Positions 6,092 to 15,058 are shown, counted from the first letter of the stretch. The stretch: DNA of 64,000 nt from Butyricicoccus pullicaecorum (GCA_018366195.1 JAGZIN010000011.1:1-64000); one strand, 5' to 3'. Notes: generated from the letters alone by a model not told the origin. A program made the numbers and translations.

Positions 6092-8212
6092 ATGATTTAT
6101 ATCGTGAAAAAAGATGGTACACTGGAAGAATTTGATGTGCGCAAGGTGGTTGCTGCGGTCAATAAGTCTGCAAACCGCGTTCTTTATACATTTACACAGA
6201 AAGAAACCGATGCAATTTGTGATTATGTTTCAAGCTATGTTGAAAATATGGACACGGAACGTGTTGAAATCTGGCAGATGCACAATATTGTAGAGGCTGC
6301 GCTGGAAAATGTGCGTCCTGAGGTTGCCAAAAGCTATCGGGATTACCGCAACTATAAGCAGGATTTTGTCGGAATGTTAGACAATGTTTATAAAAAAAGC
6401 CAGTCCATCATGTACATTGGAGATAAAGAAAATTCCAATACAGATTCTGCGTTGGTCTCCACCAAGCGCAGCCTGATTTTTAATCAGCTCAATAAAGAAC
6501 TTTATCAAAAGTTCTTTATGAATACGGAGGAGCTGCAGGCATGCCGAGACGGATATATTTATGTACATGATATGTCTGCCCGCCGAGATACGATGAACTG
6601 CTGTCTGTTTGATGTGGAGCATGTGTTAAAGGGCGGCTTTGAAATGGGGAATTTATGGTATAATGAGCCAAAGACCCTGAATGTTGCGTTTGATGTCATT
6701 GGGGATATTGTGCTGTCTGCTGCCAGCCAGCAGTACGGTGGATTCACAGTTCCCTCCGTAGATTTGCTGCTCGAACCGTATGCACAGAAAAGCTATGACA
6801 TGCTCACCGCAAAGTATAAAAAGCTGGGTCTGTCCGATGAGATGGTCGAGCAGGAGGTCATGGCAGATATTCTCAATGATTTTGAGCAGGGCTTCCAAGG
6901 CTGGGAGTATAAGTTCAATACTGTGGCATCTAGCCGCGGAGATTACCCCTTTATTACCATGACAATTGGTACGGGGACCGGTCGCTTTGCCAAACTGGCA
7001 TCTATGACCATGCTTGATGTGCGCCGTCGCGGGCAGGGGAAAAAGGGACAGAAGAAACCCGTACTCTTTCCCAAAATCGTATTCCTGTATGACGAAAATC
7101 TGCACGGTGAGGGCAAGCCGCTCGAGGACGTCTTTGAGGCTGGTATTCTATGCTCGGCAAAGGCAATGTATCCCGATTGGCTCAGCTTGTCCGGAGATGG
7201 ATATGTCCCCTCGATGTACAAGAAATATGGGAAAATCATTAGCCCAATGGGCTGCCGGGCGTTTCTTTCCCCGTGGTATGAGCGCGGCGGCATGAAGCCG
7301 GCAGATGATAAGGACACGCCAGTGTTTGTGGGACGTTGGAACATTGGCGCAGTTTCTCTGCATCTGCCTATGATTTATGCCAAGGCACAGCAGGAAAATC
7401 GTTCCTTTTATGAAGTGTTAGATTACTATTTGGAGCTTATCCGTAAGCTGCATATTCGAACCTATGCGTATTTGGGTGAAATGCGCGCTTCCACAAACCC
7501 GCTCGCATACTGCGAGGGAGGCTTTTATGGTGGACATCTGGGGCTGCATGATAAAATCAAGCCGATTTTGAAAACGGCAACTGCATCTTTTGGCATTACG
7601 GCGCTCAACGAGCTGCAAATGCTGCATAATGGTAAGTCTCTTGTGGAGGACGGTGAATTTGCACTGGAAACCATGCGCTATATCAACCAAAAGGTCAATC
7701 AGTTTAAGGAGGCAGACGGCAACCTCTATGCAATTTATGGTACACCAGCAGAGAGTCTATGCGGTTTGCAGGTTGAGCAGTTCCGGCAGAAGTATGGCAT
7801 TGTAGAAGGTGTTTCAGACCGCGCTTATGTTTCCAACAGCTTCCATTGTCATGTTGCGGAGGATTTGACTCCCATCGAAAAACAGGATTTGGAGGCGCGC
7901 TTCTGGGATTTGTTCAATGGCGGAAAAATCCAGTACGTCAAATATCCAATTGCCTATAATCTTGATGCCATTCGCACACTGATTCGCCGTGCGATGAAGC
8001 AAGGATTTTACGAGGGTGTTAACCTGAGTCTTGCTTATTGTAATGATTGTGGGCATGAAGAATTGAGTATGGATACCTGTCCAAACTGCGGTTCTTCCAA
8101 TCTCACAAAGATTGAACGCATGAACGGATACTTGTCTTACTCCCGTGTAAAAGGAGATACCCGTCTCAATGACGCAAAAATGGCGGAAATCGCAGAAAGA
8201 AAGAGTATGTAA
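6092..8212 (+). CDS. nrdD: Anaerobic (class III) ribonucleoside-triphosphate reductase
   Basis: The 706-residue enzyme makes deoxyribonucleotides from NTPs under anoxia using a glycyl radical. An ATP-cone allosteric domain occupies about residues 1-90 (VKKDGTLEEFDVRKV). Catalytic cysteines lie in the NCCLFDVEH region near 170. A zinc knuckle is formed by Cys 650, 653, 663 and 666. The radical Gly is at 679 in RMNGYLSYSRV, near the C-terminus as in the family. AAGGAG precedes the ATG. Its TAA overlaps the ATG of nrdG by one base, so the enzyme and its activase are translationally coupled. It implies an anaerobic life style. Confidence 0.97.
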   Translation: MIYIVKKDGTLEEFDVRKVVAAVNKSANRVLYTFTQKETDAICDYVSSYVENMDTERVEIWQMHNIVEAALENVRPEVAKSYRDYRNYKQDFVGMLDNVYKKSQSIMYIGDKENSNTDSALVSTKRSLIFNQLNKELYQKFFMNTEELQACRDGYIYVHDMSARRDTMNCCLFDVEHVLKGGFEMGNLWYNEPKTLNVAFDVIGDIVLSAASQQYGGFTVPSVDLLLEPYAQKSYDMLTAKYKKLGLSDEMVEQEVMADILNDFEQGFQGWEYKFNTVASSRGDYPFITMTIGTGTGRFAKLASMTMLDVRRRGQGKKGQKKPVLFPKIVFLYDENLHGEGKPLEDVFEAGILCSAKAMYPDWLSLSGDGYVPSMYKKYGKIISPMGCRAFLSPWYERGGMKPADDKDTPVFVGRWNIGAVSLHLPMIYAKAQQENRSFYEVLDYYLELIRKLHIRTYAYLGEMRASTNPLAYCEGGFYGGHLGLHDKIKPILKTATASFGITALNELQMLHNGKSLVEDGEFALETMRYINQKVNQFKEADGNLYAIYGTPAESLCGLQVEQFRQKYGIVEGVSDRAYVSNSFHCHVAEDLTPIEKQDLEARFWDLFNGGKIQYVKYPIAYNLDAIRTLIRRAMKQGFYEGVNLSLAYCNDCGHEELSMDTCPNCGSSNLTKIERMNGYLSYSRVKGDTRLNDAKMAEIAERKSM

Positions 8213-8727
8213 TGAATTACCACAATATTACCAGAGATGATATGCTGAACGGAGAAGGTCTGCGTGTCGTGCTTTGGGTTTCCGGCTGTGGGCATCACTG
8301 TCCGGAATGTCATAATCCGCAGACTTGGGACGCGGACAGCGGTGTGCCGTTTGACTATGCCGCAAAGCTGGAGCTGCTCGATGAATTGTCAAGGGACTAT
8401 ATTGCAGGGATTACTTTTTCCGGAGGAGATCCTTTATTTCCTGGAAATCGCGCAGAGGTTGGAGAGCTGATTGCAGAGATTCGGAAGAATTTTCCCAACA
8501 AGACGATATGGCTGTATACTGGATATCGTTGGGAAGAGGTTTGCACACTGCCGATGGTACAAATGTGTGATGTCATGGTAGACGGACGATATGAAAAGGA
8601 ACAGCGCAATCCGCAGCGGTACTGGTGCGGAAGCGAAAATCAGCGTATCATTGATATTCCACGAACCCTGTCACAAGGCAAGGTTGTACTACATTCACAA
8701 CCATCAATCAACGAAATCAGGAGATAA
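8212..8727 (+). CDS. nrdG: Anaerobic ribonucleotide reductase activating protein (radical SAM)
   Basis: The 171-residue radical-SAM activase installs the glycyl radical on NrdD. The CxxxCxxC cluster motif is CGHHCPEC (Cys 26, 30, 33), and GGDPL is the SAM-binding GGE-like motif. It overlaps the nrdD stop by one base and ends one base before the dUTPase start, so the three genes form one operon. Confidence 0.96.
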   Translation: MNYHNITRDDMLNGEGLRVVLWVSGCGHHCPECHNPQTWDADSGVPFDYAAKLELLDELSRDYIAGITFSGGDPLFPGNRAEVGELIAEIRKNFPNKTIWLYTGYRWEEVCTLPMVQMCDVMVDGRYEKEQRNPQRYWCGSENQRIIDIPRTLSQGKVVLHSQPSINEIRR

Positions 8728-8728
8728 T

Positions 8729-9160
8729 ATGGAAATTCGAATCAAATATTTTACCGATGCAATCGAACCGCTTCGCAATATCGCGGGGAAGTCTGACTGG
8801 ATTGACCTGCGTGCTGCAGAGGAAATCGTGATGCAGGCAGGGGAATTTCGTCTCATTCCGCTCGGAGTTGCCATGCAGCTGCCGGAGGGATATGAAGCAC
8901 ATATTGTGCCGCGCAGTTCAACCTTCAAGAATTTTGGTATCATACAGACCAATAGCATGGGTGTCATTGATGAAACCTATTGCGGAGACAATGACCAGTG
9001 GTTTTTTCCAGCGTATGCGGTGCGGGACACGGTGATTCATATCAATGACCGCATTTGCCAGTTCCGTATCATGGAGCATCAGCCTGCACTTTCCTTTATG
9101 GCAACCGAGCGCTTGGAAAATCCAGACCGCGGCGGTCATGGCAGTACGGGAAAGGTATAA
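8729..9160 (+). CDS. dut: dUTP diphosphatase-like protein
   Basis: The 143-residue trimeric dUTPase-type protein hydrolyses dUTP to dUMP and PPi, which keeps uracil out of DNA and feeds thymidylate synthase. The five family motifs are seen in order: DLRAAE (I), PRSS (II), GVIDETYCGD (III), RICQFRI (IV) and RGGHGSTG (V). Motifs II and III depart a little from the commonest PRSG and GVIDxDYRG. CAGGAG lies 8 bases before the ATG, at the end of nrdG. Its place behind nrdDG groups dNTP production with dNTP clean-up. Confidence 0.88.
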   Translation: MEIRIKYFTDAIEPLRNIAGKSDWIDLRAAEEIVMQAGEFRLIPLGVAMQLPEGYEAHIVPRSSTFKNFGIIQTNSMGVIDETYCGDNDQWFFPAYAVRDTVIHINDRICQFRIMEHQPALSFMATERLENPDRGGHGSTGKV

Positions 9161-9213
9161 AGAGTCACTTTTCCTTAGTATGTGAGGGGTTCGAGACGGT
9201 TACGATTCAAAAA

Positions 9214-9714
9214 ATGTCTATGAAGGACAGACCACCCTTTTCGTTGGAAGCAAAGCTCATACTGACAGGGAAGTATATGATGGGAGCGGAATATTTGAGC
9301 AGATGGAGTCCAATCTATTTTGCTCCCGATGGTCATGCAGATTGGGGAACTGTCTGCGTGCCTGAAAATTTGATTGGCTATGTCGATCTTGCAGAAGAAT
9401 GTGTGTTTATTCTTTCACAATATGAAAAAATGTTTCAGAACGACACATCGGAATATGGGCTTGTGTATATCAGTGTCCCTTCTCTGGAGGAGGAAATCCT
9501 GCAATATGTAGAGATGGCGCATATTGCAGCGGAATTTTCCACACCTTCTGACTTTTCTGGTTTTGCCGCGTTTTCTGATATTGTATGGATTGATGATGAT
9601 TTTTTATATGATGAAAATTTATCATTTGATTTTGAGAAATTCCGCATAATTGATGCAGGTGTTAGATACTTGAATCCAAAGCATTTTTCTGTACATCAAT
9701 TCGTGACCTTATAA
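9214..9714 (+). CDS. Hypothetical acidic protein
   Basis: I do not recognise it. From the ATG at 9214 it has 166 residues, rich in Asp, Glu and aromatic residues, with no signal peptide or membrane helix. The start is uncertain: no ribosome site precedes 9214 or the next ATG at 9220, and the frame runs open back into dut. A terminator follows at once. It could be translated by readthrough coupling from dut, or be a poorly expressed accessory gene. Small acidic soluble proteins of this sort include SMI1-like immunity families, but I see no defining motif. Confidence 0.55.
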   Translation: MSMKDRPPFSLEAKLILTGKYMMGAEYLSRWSPIYFAPDGHADWGTVCVPENLIGYVDLAEECVFILSQYEKMFQNDTSEYGLVYISVPSLEEEILQYVEMAHIAAEFSTPSDFSGFAAFSDIVWIDDDFLYDENLSFDFEKFRIIDAGVRYLNPKHFSVHQFVTL

Positions 9715-9726
9715 AAGTAGAGAGAT

Positions 9727-9762
9727 AAGACTGCACTGTATCCGTACAGCGCGGTCTTTTTT
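9727..9762 (+). terminator. Rho-independent terminator of the nrd operon region
   Basis: AAGACTGC...CTGTA pairs with TACAG...GCGGTCTT around TCCG, followed by TTTT. Confidence 0.85.
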
Positions 9763-9907
9763 ATAGCAAGCGAAAAAGAACATCGCATAGAATGCACACT
9801 TTTCTGCTTGCTGGCTTATACTGGAGTAAGGAAACACCGTACAATTGTGTTGTGGGCATTCTCTGGCAATGATATGGTGTTCTCTGGAAAGAGGAGTGTG
9901 ATATCCC

Positions 9908-10054
9908 ATGTTTTGCCAGCGATATTTGATTGGAATGTTGTGCCTAGGGCTGGGAATCGGCTTTCTGCTGGGCAGTATTTGTCCTGTGTTCTGGTTTTTG
10001 CTGCTTTTCAGTGCAGCACTGATTGTACTTGGCGTACTACTATTGAAGCGATAG
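9908..10054 (+). CDS. Small hydrophobic membrane protein (48 aa), probably sporulation-linked
   Basis: Short ORF with GAGGAG about 11 bases before its ATG. The product has a short basic N-terminus (MFCQRY), two hydrophobic stretches (about residues 7-22 and 27-45, separated by SICP) and a Lys-Arg C-terminus, so it is probably a small membrane hairpin. No family is recognised. Its stop lies 12 bases before the start of spoVM, which points to co-transcription and a forespore or mother-cell membrane role. That role is inferred from neighbours only. Confidence 0.55.
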   Translation: MFCQRYLIGMLCLGLGIGFLLGSICPVFWFLLLFSAALIVLGVLLLKR

Positions 10055-10066
10055 GAGGCATTTCAG

Positions 10067-10147
10067 ATGAAAGTTGTGATTTGGAAGAGTCCGCGATATT
10101 TATGCGGTATGCTGCGCCGTATGTTTGGAATTCGAAATGATGAGTAA
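10067..10147 (+). CDS. spoVM: SpoVM-like 26-residue amphipathic peptide
   Basis: The 26-residue product has the same length as Bacillus SpoVM and aligns without gaps. Identical positions include Lys2, Lys7, Pro9, Leu12, Gly14, Arg17, Met19 and Gly21, with similar residues at several others and an acidic last residue. SpoVM is a curved amphipathic helix that senses the convex outer forespore membrane and anchors the SpoIVA ATPase coat platform. AGGAGG lies 8 bases before the ATG. SpoIVA is encoded 1.6 kb downstream, which supports the call. The gene is short enough to be missed by automatic annotation. Confidence 0.85.
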   Translation: MKVVIWKSPRYLCGMLRRMFGIRNDE

Positions 10148-10150
10148 GGC

Positions 10151-10182
10151 AAAAGCCGAGGGAAAATAGCCCTCGGCTTTTT
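10151..10182 (+). terminator. Terminator after spoVM
   Basis: AAAAGCCGAGGG and CCCTCGGCTTTT form a perfect stem around six to seven bases, then TTGCTTTTTT. Confidence 0.9.
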
Positions 10183-10252
10183 GCTTTTTTTCATATCTGC
10201 ATCAATGGCGCATATACATAACAGCAGAAGCGGTAAAAAGGAGGAATCTTTT

Positions 10253-11734
10253 ATGGAATTCATACGCACAGATTTGCAGTACTATGCGCCTATGTGTGCG
10301 CGGCACACCACCTTTACAGAAACAACCGATACCATTGTACCAGACACAGAGCCGGATATCGGCCGGATTTTGTGTGCTTTTGGAACGATATCGGTGAAGG
10401 ACGAGCTGCCGCAGACCGATCGTATTTTGATTTCCGGCATCGTACATGTGGTAGTCTTATACCGACCGGACGGACAGGAAGGAATCCGTTTTCTGCAAAT
10501 TCCATTGAGCTTTGCGCATATTGAGGAGACACAGGGCATTTCAGCAGAGCAGCCCTGTTTCGTGCGCTGCCATTTACAACGGGTGTCGGCAAGAGCCGTG
10601 AATTCCAGAAAGGTGAGCGTGACGGGAGAAATCGGATTGGAAATTGATTTATATCAGCAAAAGAAAACCGCTGTCACAGAAAAGCTGGAAGCTGATGGAG
10701 CAGATTTACAGGTACGCTACGGCACAAAACCCGTTTCTCTGCTGCAAAATGTGCTGACGCGGGAATATACCGTTTTAGACGACGTGGAGGTTCCGGGAGC
10801 GCAGGGTATGAAGCTCGTGCATGCACAGGGCATCATGCTGCCTGTAACCTGTCAGCCGGAACGTGCACAGATTTCGCTCAGCGGAGAGGTGCAGCTGCAT
10901 TTATTGCTGTTGGACGATACCGGAAAACTGCAATCTATGACACACAACGTTCCCTATACACAGGTATTGGAAGCGCCGGACATTACAGACAACCTGCCCA
11001 TTACGGTTCGGCTTGCCCTGCGCAGCTTGGATTGTATGCTTCGGGAAGAAGGTGTCTTATCCGTAGGAGTCTGTGTCCGTGCCCTGATACAGCAGAGAAA
11101 GGAGCAGACGCTGCAAACCATTGAGGACCTCTATCATCTCAAAAAGCAGCTTGAAATTTCAGAGGATAGTGCAGAGTTGTATGATGATGCAGCACCACAG
11201 AACTATCAAGCAGAAAGTATGGCGCAAATCACTTTGACCTATCCAGCAACCGAAATTTTACTAACAGAGGGCGTGTGTACGGTACTGGATCAGGAAAATA
11301 TGAAGCTGCAAATTTGCGTACTGTATTTGGACGATACTGGAAATTTATGGGGAGAGATGCAGGATACCATGGTTCCCCTGACATTGGGACCAATTGCCTA
11401 TACACAGCTTCGGGATTTAACCGTACACTTATCGACTGCACTGAGTACAGAACGCGACTTACAGCTGCGTGTTTCGGTCAATGGGACAGTGTTGTGCGGC
11501 GGTGACACAGCAATCCGTGATATTACCGGCTTGACCGCCGAGCAAGACCGTGAGCCCATCGACAAGAGTGGCACGACATTGATTTTGCGTTATATTCAAG
11601 CGCCAACCGCGCTTTGGGACATTGCCAAGCAATATGCCTCCACGGTCTCCGAAATCCAGAATGCCAATGCACTGCCAGAGCATACAGAACAGGTATCAGA
11701 AACTATGCTGTTGATTCCAATTTGCGGACGGTGA
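10253..11734 (+). CDS. SPOCS (DUF3794) and LysM domain protein
   Basis: The product has 493 residues. The N-terminal two thirds carry repeated DUF3794/SPOCS-type beta modules (one around residues 20-130, others around 160-280 and 330-420). The last 50 residues form a LysM domain (TALWDIAKQYASTVSEIQNAN) of the peptidoglycan-binding type. This SPOCS-LysM layout is found in clostridial spore coat and cortex morphogenesis proteins. AAGGAGG lies 8 bases before the ATG at 10253. It ends 16 bases before spoIVA, so the two are likely co-transcribed in the mother cell. The family is clear; the exact role is not. Confidence 0.85.
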   Translation: MEFIRTDLQYYAPMCARHTTFTETTDTIVPDTEPDIGRILCAFGTISVKDELPQTDRILISGIVHVVVLYRPDGQEGIRFLQIPLSFAHIEETQGISAEQPCFVRCHLQRVSARAVNSRKVSVTGEIGLEIDLYQQKKTAVTEKLEADGADLQVRYGTKPVSLLQNVLTREYTVLDDVEVPGAQGMKLVHAQGIMLPVTCQPERAQISLSGEVQLHLLLLDDTGKLQSMTHNVPYTQVLEAPDITDNLPITVRLALRSLDCMLREEGVLSVGVCVRALIQQRKEQTLQTIEDLYHLKKQLEISEDSAELYDDAAPQNYQAESMAQITLTYPATEILLTEGVCTVLDQENMKLQICVLYLDDTGNLWGEMQDTMVPLTLGPIAYTQLRDLTVHLSTALSTERDLQLRVSVNGTVLCGGDTAIRDITGLTAEQDREPIDKSGTTLILRYIQAPTALWDIAKQYASTVSEIQNANALPEHTEQVSETMLLIPICGR

Positions 11735-11750
11735 AAGGAGATTGCATCTG

Positions 11751-13229
11751 ATGGAGAAGAAAGGATTATATGAGCAAATCAGTGCTCGGACAAATGGGGA
11801 TATCTATATTGGCGTGGTAGGACCGGTTCGAACTGGAAAATCGACATTTATCAAGCGATTTATGGAGAATATGGTCATTCCGCGCATTGATAACGTGTAT
11901 AAAAGAGAACGCGCCAAGGACGAATTGCCGCAGTCCGGTTCTGGTAAGACCATTATGACCGCAGAGCCGAAGTTTGTACCAGAAGAAGCAGCAGAGATTG
12001 CTTTGGCACCAGCCGGAAGCTGTCGTGTGCGTCTAGTCGATTGTGTGGGATACTTAGTAGAGGGTGCACTGGGCAGTATGGAGGAGGACACGCCGCGCAT
12101 GGTGACAACACCTTGGCGGGACCACCCCATTCCTATGGCAGAGGCGGCAGAAATTGGGACACGTAAGGTAATTGAAGATCATTCTACCATTGGACTGGTC
12201 ATCACAACCGATGGTTCTTTCTCTGATATTCCGCGAGAAAGCTATGCAGAGGTAGAGGGGCGTGTCATCGAGGAACTACAAGCGATAGGTAAACCCTTTC
12301 TGACCCTTGTCAATACAGTAGACCCAGAAGGGGAAGAAGCACGCGCTGTTTGCGCACATTTACAGCAGACCTATGGGATTGTCGCAATGCCTGTAAACTG
12401 TTTGAATTTGGACGAACAGAGAATGCGTTCCATTTTGACAGCGGTTCTCTATGAATTTCCGGTTCAGCAAATCTCTGTGGTACTGCCAAGGTTTATCAGT
12501 ATCCTGCCGCCGGAGCATGCAGTGCAGAGCAGTGTGTATGACAGTTTGCGCAAGGGTGGGCATGCAGTGCATAAGATGCGGGACTTTGATACCATGCTGC
12601 ATATCTTAGAAGAAAACGAATGGATTGAGTCAGTGCGTATTGCAGATATGGATTTGGGTGTGGGCTGTGCGCGGGTCGTTGTCGAAATCCCGACAGCAGT
12701 ATTCTATCAAATCGTGACACAGCAGACTGGAATCCAGATGAAAGATGAAGCGGATCTCATTCCGGTTTTGACCCGGTTGTCTGATATGGCAAAGTCGTAT
12801 GAGCGAATTGCAGGTGCCTTGGAGCAAGCGCAGAGAACCGGATATGGGGTTGTGATGCCGGAGCTGGAGGAGCTTTCTCTGGAGCCGCCTGAAATCATGA
12901 AGCAAGGCGGACGCTATGGTGTAAAGTTGTGCGCTTCCGCTGATTCCATTCATCTGATGAAGGCACAAATCAAAGCATCAATCACACCCATTGTCGGAAC
13001 CGAGAAACAGTCTGAGGAACTGCTGGATTATTTGATGAGTGAGTTTGAAGGAGCGCCTGAAAAAATTTGGCAGACCAATATTTTCGGAAAGCCGCTGTCA
13101 GCATTGATTGGAGAAGAATTGTCTGGAAAGCTGGCGCGTGTGCCGGAGGACGCACGAGATAAGTTCCGTGAGACCTTGGAACGTATCATCAATGAGAGTA
13201 CAGGGGGATTGATTTGTATCCTGCTATGA
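11751..13229 (+). CDS. spoIVA: Stage IV sporulation protein A, coat-basement ATPase
   Basis: The 492-residue protein is full length for SpoIVA. It polymerises with ATP hydrolysis on the forespore surface, where SpoVM tethers it, and serves as the base of the spore coat. The Walker A motif GPVRTGKST is at residues 24-32, followed by LVDCVGY as the Walker B region of this TRAFAC-like ATPase. AAAGGAG lies about 10 bases before the ATG; a CTG/ATG region just upstream is less likely as start. Together with spoVM and the SPOCS-LysM gene it marks an endospore former. Confidence 0.97.
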   Translation: MEKKGLYEQISARTNGDIYIGVVGPVRTGKSTFIKRFMENMVIPRIDNVYKRERAKDELPQSGSGKTIMTAEPKFVPEEAAEIALAPAGSCRVRLVDCVGYLVEGALGSMEEDTPRMVTTPWRDHPIPMAEAAEIGTRKVIEDHSTIGLVITTDGSFSDIPRESYAEVEGRVIEELQAIGKPFLTLVNTVDPEGEEARAVCAHLQQTYGIVAMPVNCLNLDEQRMRSILTAVLYEFPVQQISVVLPRFISILPPEHAVQSSVYDSLRKGGHAVHKMRDFDTMLHILEENEWIESVRIADMDLGVGCARVVVEIPTAVFYQIVTQQTGIQMKDEADLIPVLTRLSDMAKSYERIAGALEQAQRTGYGVVMPELEELSLEPPEIMKQGGRYGVKLCASADSIHLMKAQIKASITPIVGTEKQSEELLDYLMSEFEGAPEKIWQTNIFGKPLSALIGEELSGKLARVPEDARDKFRETLERIINESTGGLICILL

Positions 13230-13356
13230 CCCGGGGAATCGTGCGCCATACAGCAATTGTCTGGCAAAAACCTTTACACATCAGCAGTATGCCCTTTACA
13301 GAAATATCCAATATATTTGACAAAATGCAAGATTTTTGTTAAAAATTCATGCAAAA

Positions 13357-13391
13357 CAGGCTATGTAAAGGTGTTTACTTTACATAGCCTG
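13357..13391. repeat. Perfect 14-bp inverted repeat
   Basis: CAGGCTATGTAAAG and CTTTACATAGCCTG flank a 7-base loop. No T run follows on the plus strand and only TTTT on the minus strand, so a terminator is doubtful. It lies between spoIVA and the P-loop kinase gene and could be a protein-binding palindrome or a weak terminator of the spoIVA transcript. The rest of 13230-13500 shows no gene. Confidence 0.7.
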
Positions 13392-13500
13392 AAATCTTTG
13401 AATGTGCAAAATACCAGAGTAAAGGTAATGAGCTTTCCTTGATTTTTCATCTGCTTTGCAGTATGATTAGGAGCAGACAAAGGAAAGGATAGATGATGAT

Positions 13501-14022
13501 TTGAAAAAACAGGTATTTATCATCAATGGACGTGGCGGTGTAGGAAAGGACACGGTCTGCAATTGCGTTGCTCAATATTGTTGTGTTCGAAATATTTCTT
13601 CGATTACGCCCATTACTGAAATTGCACGATTTGCAGGGTGGTCCGGAGAAAAGACGTTGGAAGCGCGCAGACTGCTCTCTCAACTCAAGCAAGTATTCAC
13701 AGAGTACAATGATTTGTCCTTCCGATATTGTATGGAGCAATATCATCAGTTCTGTTCCTGTCCGGACGAGGAGGTTCTGTTTATTCATGTGCGGGAACCG
13801 GAAGAAATTGCACGGCTCAAGGCTGCTATTGGGGAGGGGTGCCGAACGCTGCTGATTCGCAGAAGTGATACGCATCTGACACAATATGGCAATCGCTCAG
13901 ATGACGAAGTTGAACAATATCCCTATGACTTATATTTTCAAAATGAACCTCCGCTGGATACCCTTCCGGAGCGTGTCTGGGATTTCTTTGAAGGGATTGT
14001 GCACAACGACCTTTCCAAGTAG
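13501..14022 (+). CDS. P-loop nucleoside/nucleotide kinase-like protein
   Basis: The 173-residue protein has a clear Walker A motif GRGGVGKDT at residues 10-18 and a downstream LFIHVREPEEIARLK segment like the lid and base-recognition region of adenylate-kinase-type enzymes. It probably phosphorylates a small molecule or nucleotide; the substrate is not evident. The start is a TTG with GGA about 11 bases upstream. ATGs at 13493 and 13496 are out of frame. It stands alone. Confidence 0.65.
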   Translation: MKKQVFIINGRGGVGKDTVCNCVAQYCCVRNISSITPITEIARFAGWSGEKTLEARRLLSQLKQVFTEYNDLSFRYCMEQYHQFCSCPDEEVLFIHVREPEEIARLKAAIGEGCRTLLIRRSDTHLTQYGNRSDDEVEQYPYDLYFQNEPPLDTLPERVWDFFEGIVHNDLSK

Positions 14023-14096
14023 TGCGGACAAGCGAAGTAATCCTTGCAACATCGGATAAGGTGGGGGAACCGAAGGTTACCAATCCGGCTGCCCTC

Positions 14097-14125
14097 TTGA
14101 AACTTACTGTATTTTCCCTTATAAT
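14097..14125 (+). promoter_or_regulatory. Promoter of the PocR-domain gene
   Basis: TTGAAA, 17 bases, TATAAT: a near-consensus housekeeping promoter about 85 bases before the start codon. Confidence 0.75.
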
Positions 14126-14208
14126 AATAGTAACATGCTGCATTGGTTGGAAGGACATGGAATTTGTACCGACTGGTGAATCTGCAACGGAATAGGAGGA
14201 CATGCATC

Positions 14209-15015
14209 ATGTTGTTAAAAGATATTATTGAGCCGCAGAAACTCCAAGAAATTCAGGACCAATTTTCAGATGCCACTGGTTTGGCGGCAATTACGATGGA
14301 CGGGGATAATACTTACTTTACAAAGGGCAGTAATTTTACAGATTTCTGCATGAAGTATACACGGGAAAGCCCGATAGGAAAGGAACGCTGTGAGAAGTGT
14401 GATGCGGAGGGCTGCGGTGCATATTTCTGCCATGCAGGTTTAATGGATTTTTCTGCGCCTATCAGAGTCAACGGAGAGCAGGTTGGGATTATCGTTGGCG
14501 GACAGGTTCTGCCGGAAAAACCAGATTCGGAAAAATTCCGGAGTATTGCGCATGAACTATCCATTCCAGAAGAAGCATATTTGCGTGCGCTGCAGCAGGT
14601 TCCAATTCGAGATGAAAAACAAATTCGTGCCGCAGCTACCCTTTTGGAAAAAGTGGTCAATGAGCTTGTCAATCTGGAATATGTGGAAAAGCTAAATAAA
14701 AAGAGAGTACAGGTTTTCGAGGAAGAAAGCGGAAAAGCAGAAGAAGCAGTCGTTCAAGTAGAACGCAAAATGAAGGATTTGGGTAAGGTGTCCTCGAATG
14801 AACGGTTGCTTTCTGTAAATGCACGGATTGAAGCGGCACACAGCGGAAGTGCTGGAGTTGGTTTTGCTGTTGTTGCAACAGAAATCGGAAAGCTGGCAGA
14901 AAATTCTGCTGTGGTTTATGCAGAGATTGAAGAGTTGGTTCGAAAAATCAGTGAATCCATTCAGAAAATTGGCAATGTTACCTTAGAGAGTGCAAGAGAA
15001 AGCTGCCAAAAATGA
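14209..15015 (+). CDS. PocR sensory domain fused to a short chemoreceptor signalling domain
   Basis: The 268-residue product lacks any membrane helix. Residues about 5-155 form a PocR domain (PF10114 type) with its Cys-rich core (FCMKYTRES...CEKCDAEGCGAYFCHAGL), a sensor for small hydrocarbon-type ligands or metals. Residues about 190-265 resemble the hairpin tip of methyl-accepting chemotaxis proteins (NERLLSVNARIEAAHSG...GFAVVATEIGKLAENS) but are far shorter than a normal receptor and include little methylation region. So this is a small cytoplasmic chemoreceptor-like sensor. AGGAGG lies about 8 bases before the ATG. No chemotaxis genes are nearby. Confidence 0.85.
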   Translation: MLLKDIIEPQKLQEIQDQFSDATGLAAITMDGDNTYFTKGSNFTDFCMKYTRESPIGKERCEKCDAEGCGAYFCHAGLMDFSAPIRVNGEQVGIIVGGQVLPEKPDSEKFRSIAHELSIPEEAYLRALQQVPIRDEKQIRAAATLLEKVVNELVNLEYVEKLNKKRVQVFEEESGKAEEAVVQVERKMKDLGKVSSNERLLSVNARIEAAHSGSAGVGFAVVATEIGKLAENSAVVYAEIEELVRKISESIQKIGNVTLESARESCQK

Positions 15016-15058
15016 TTATCTTCGGCTGTATGATGGAGCCGCTCGGATATAGACAACA

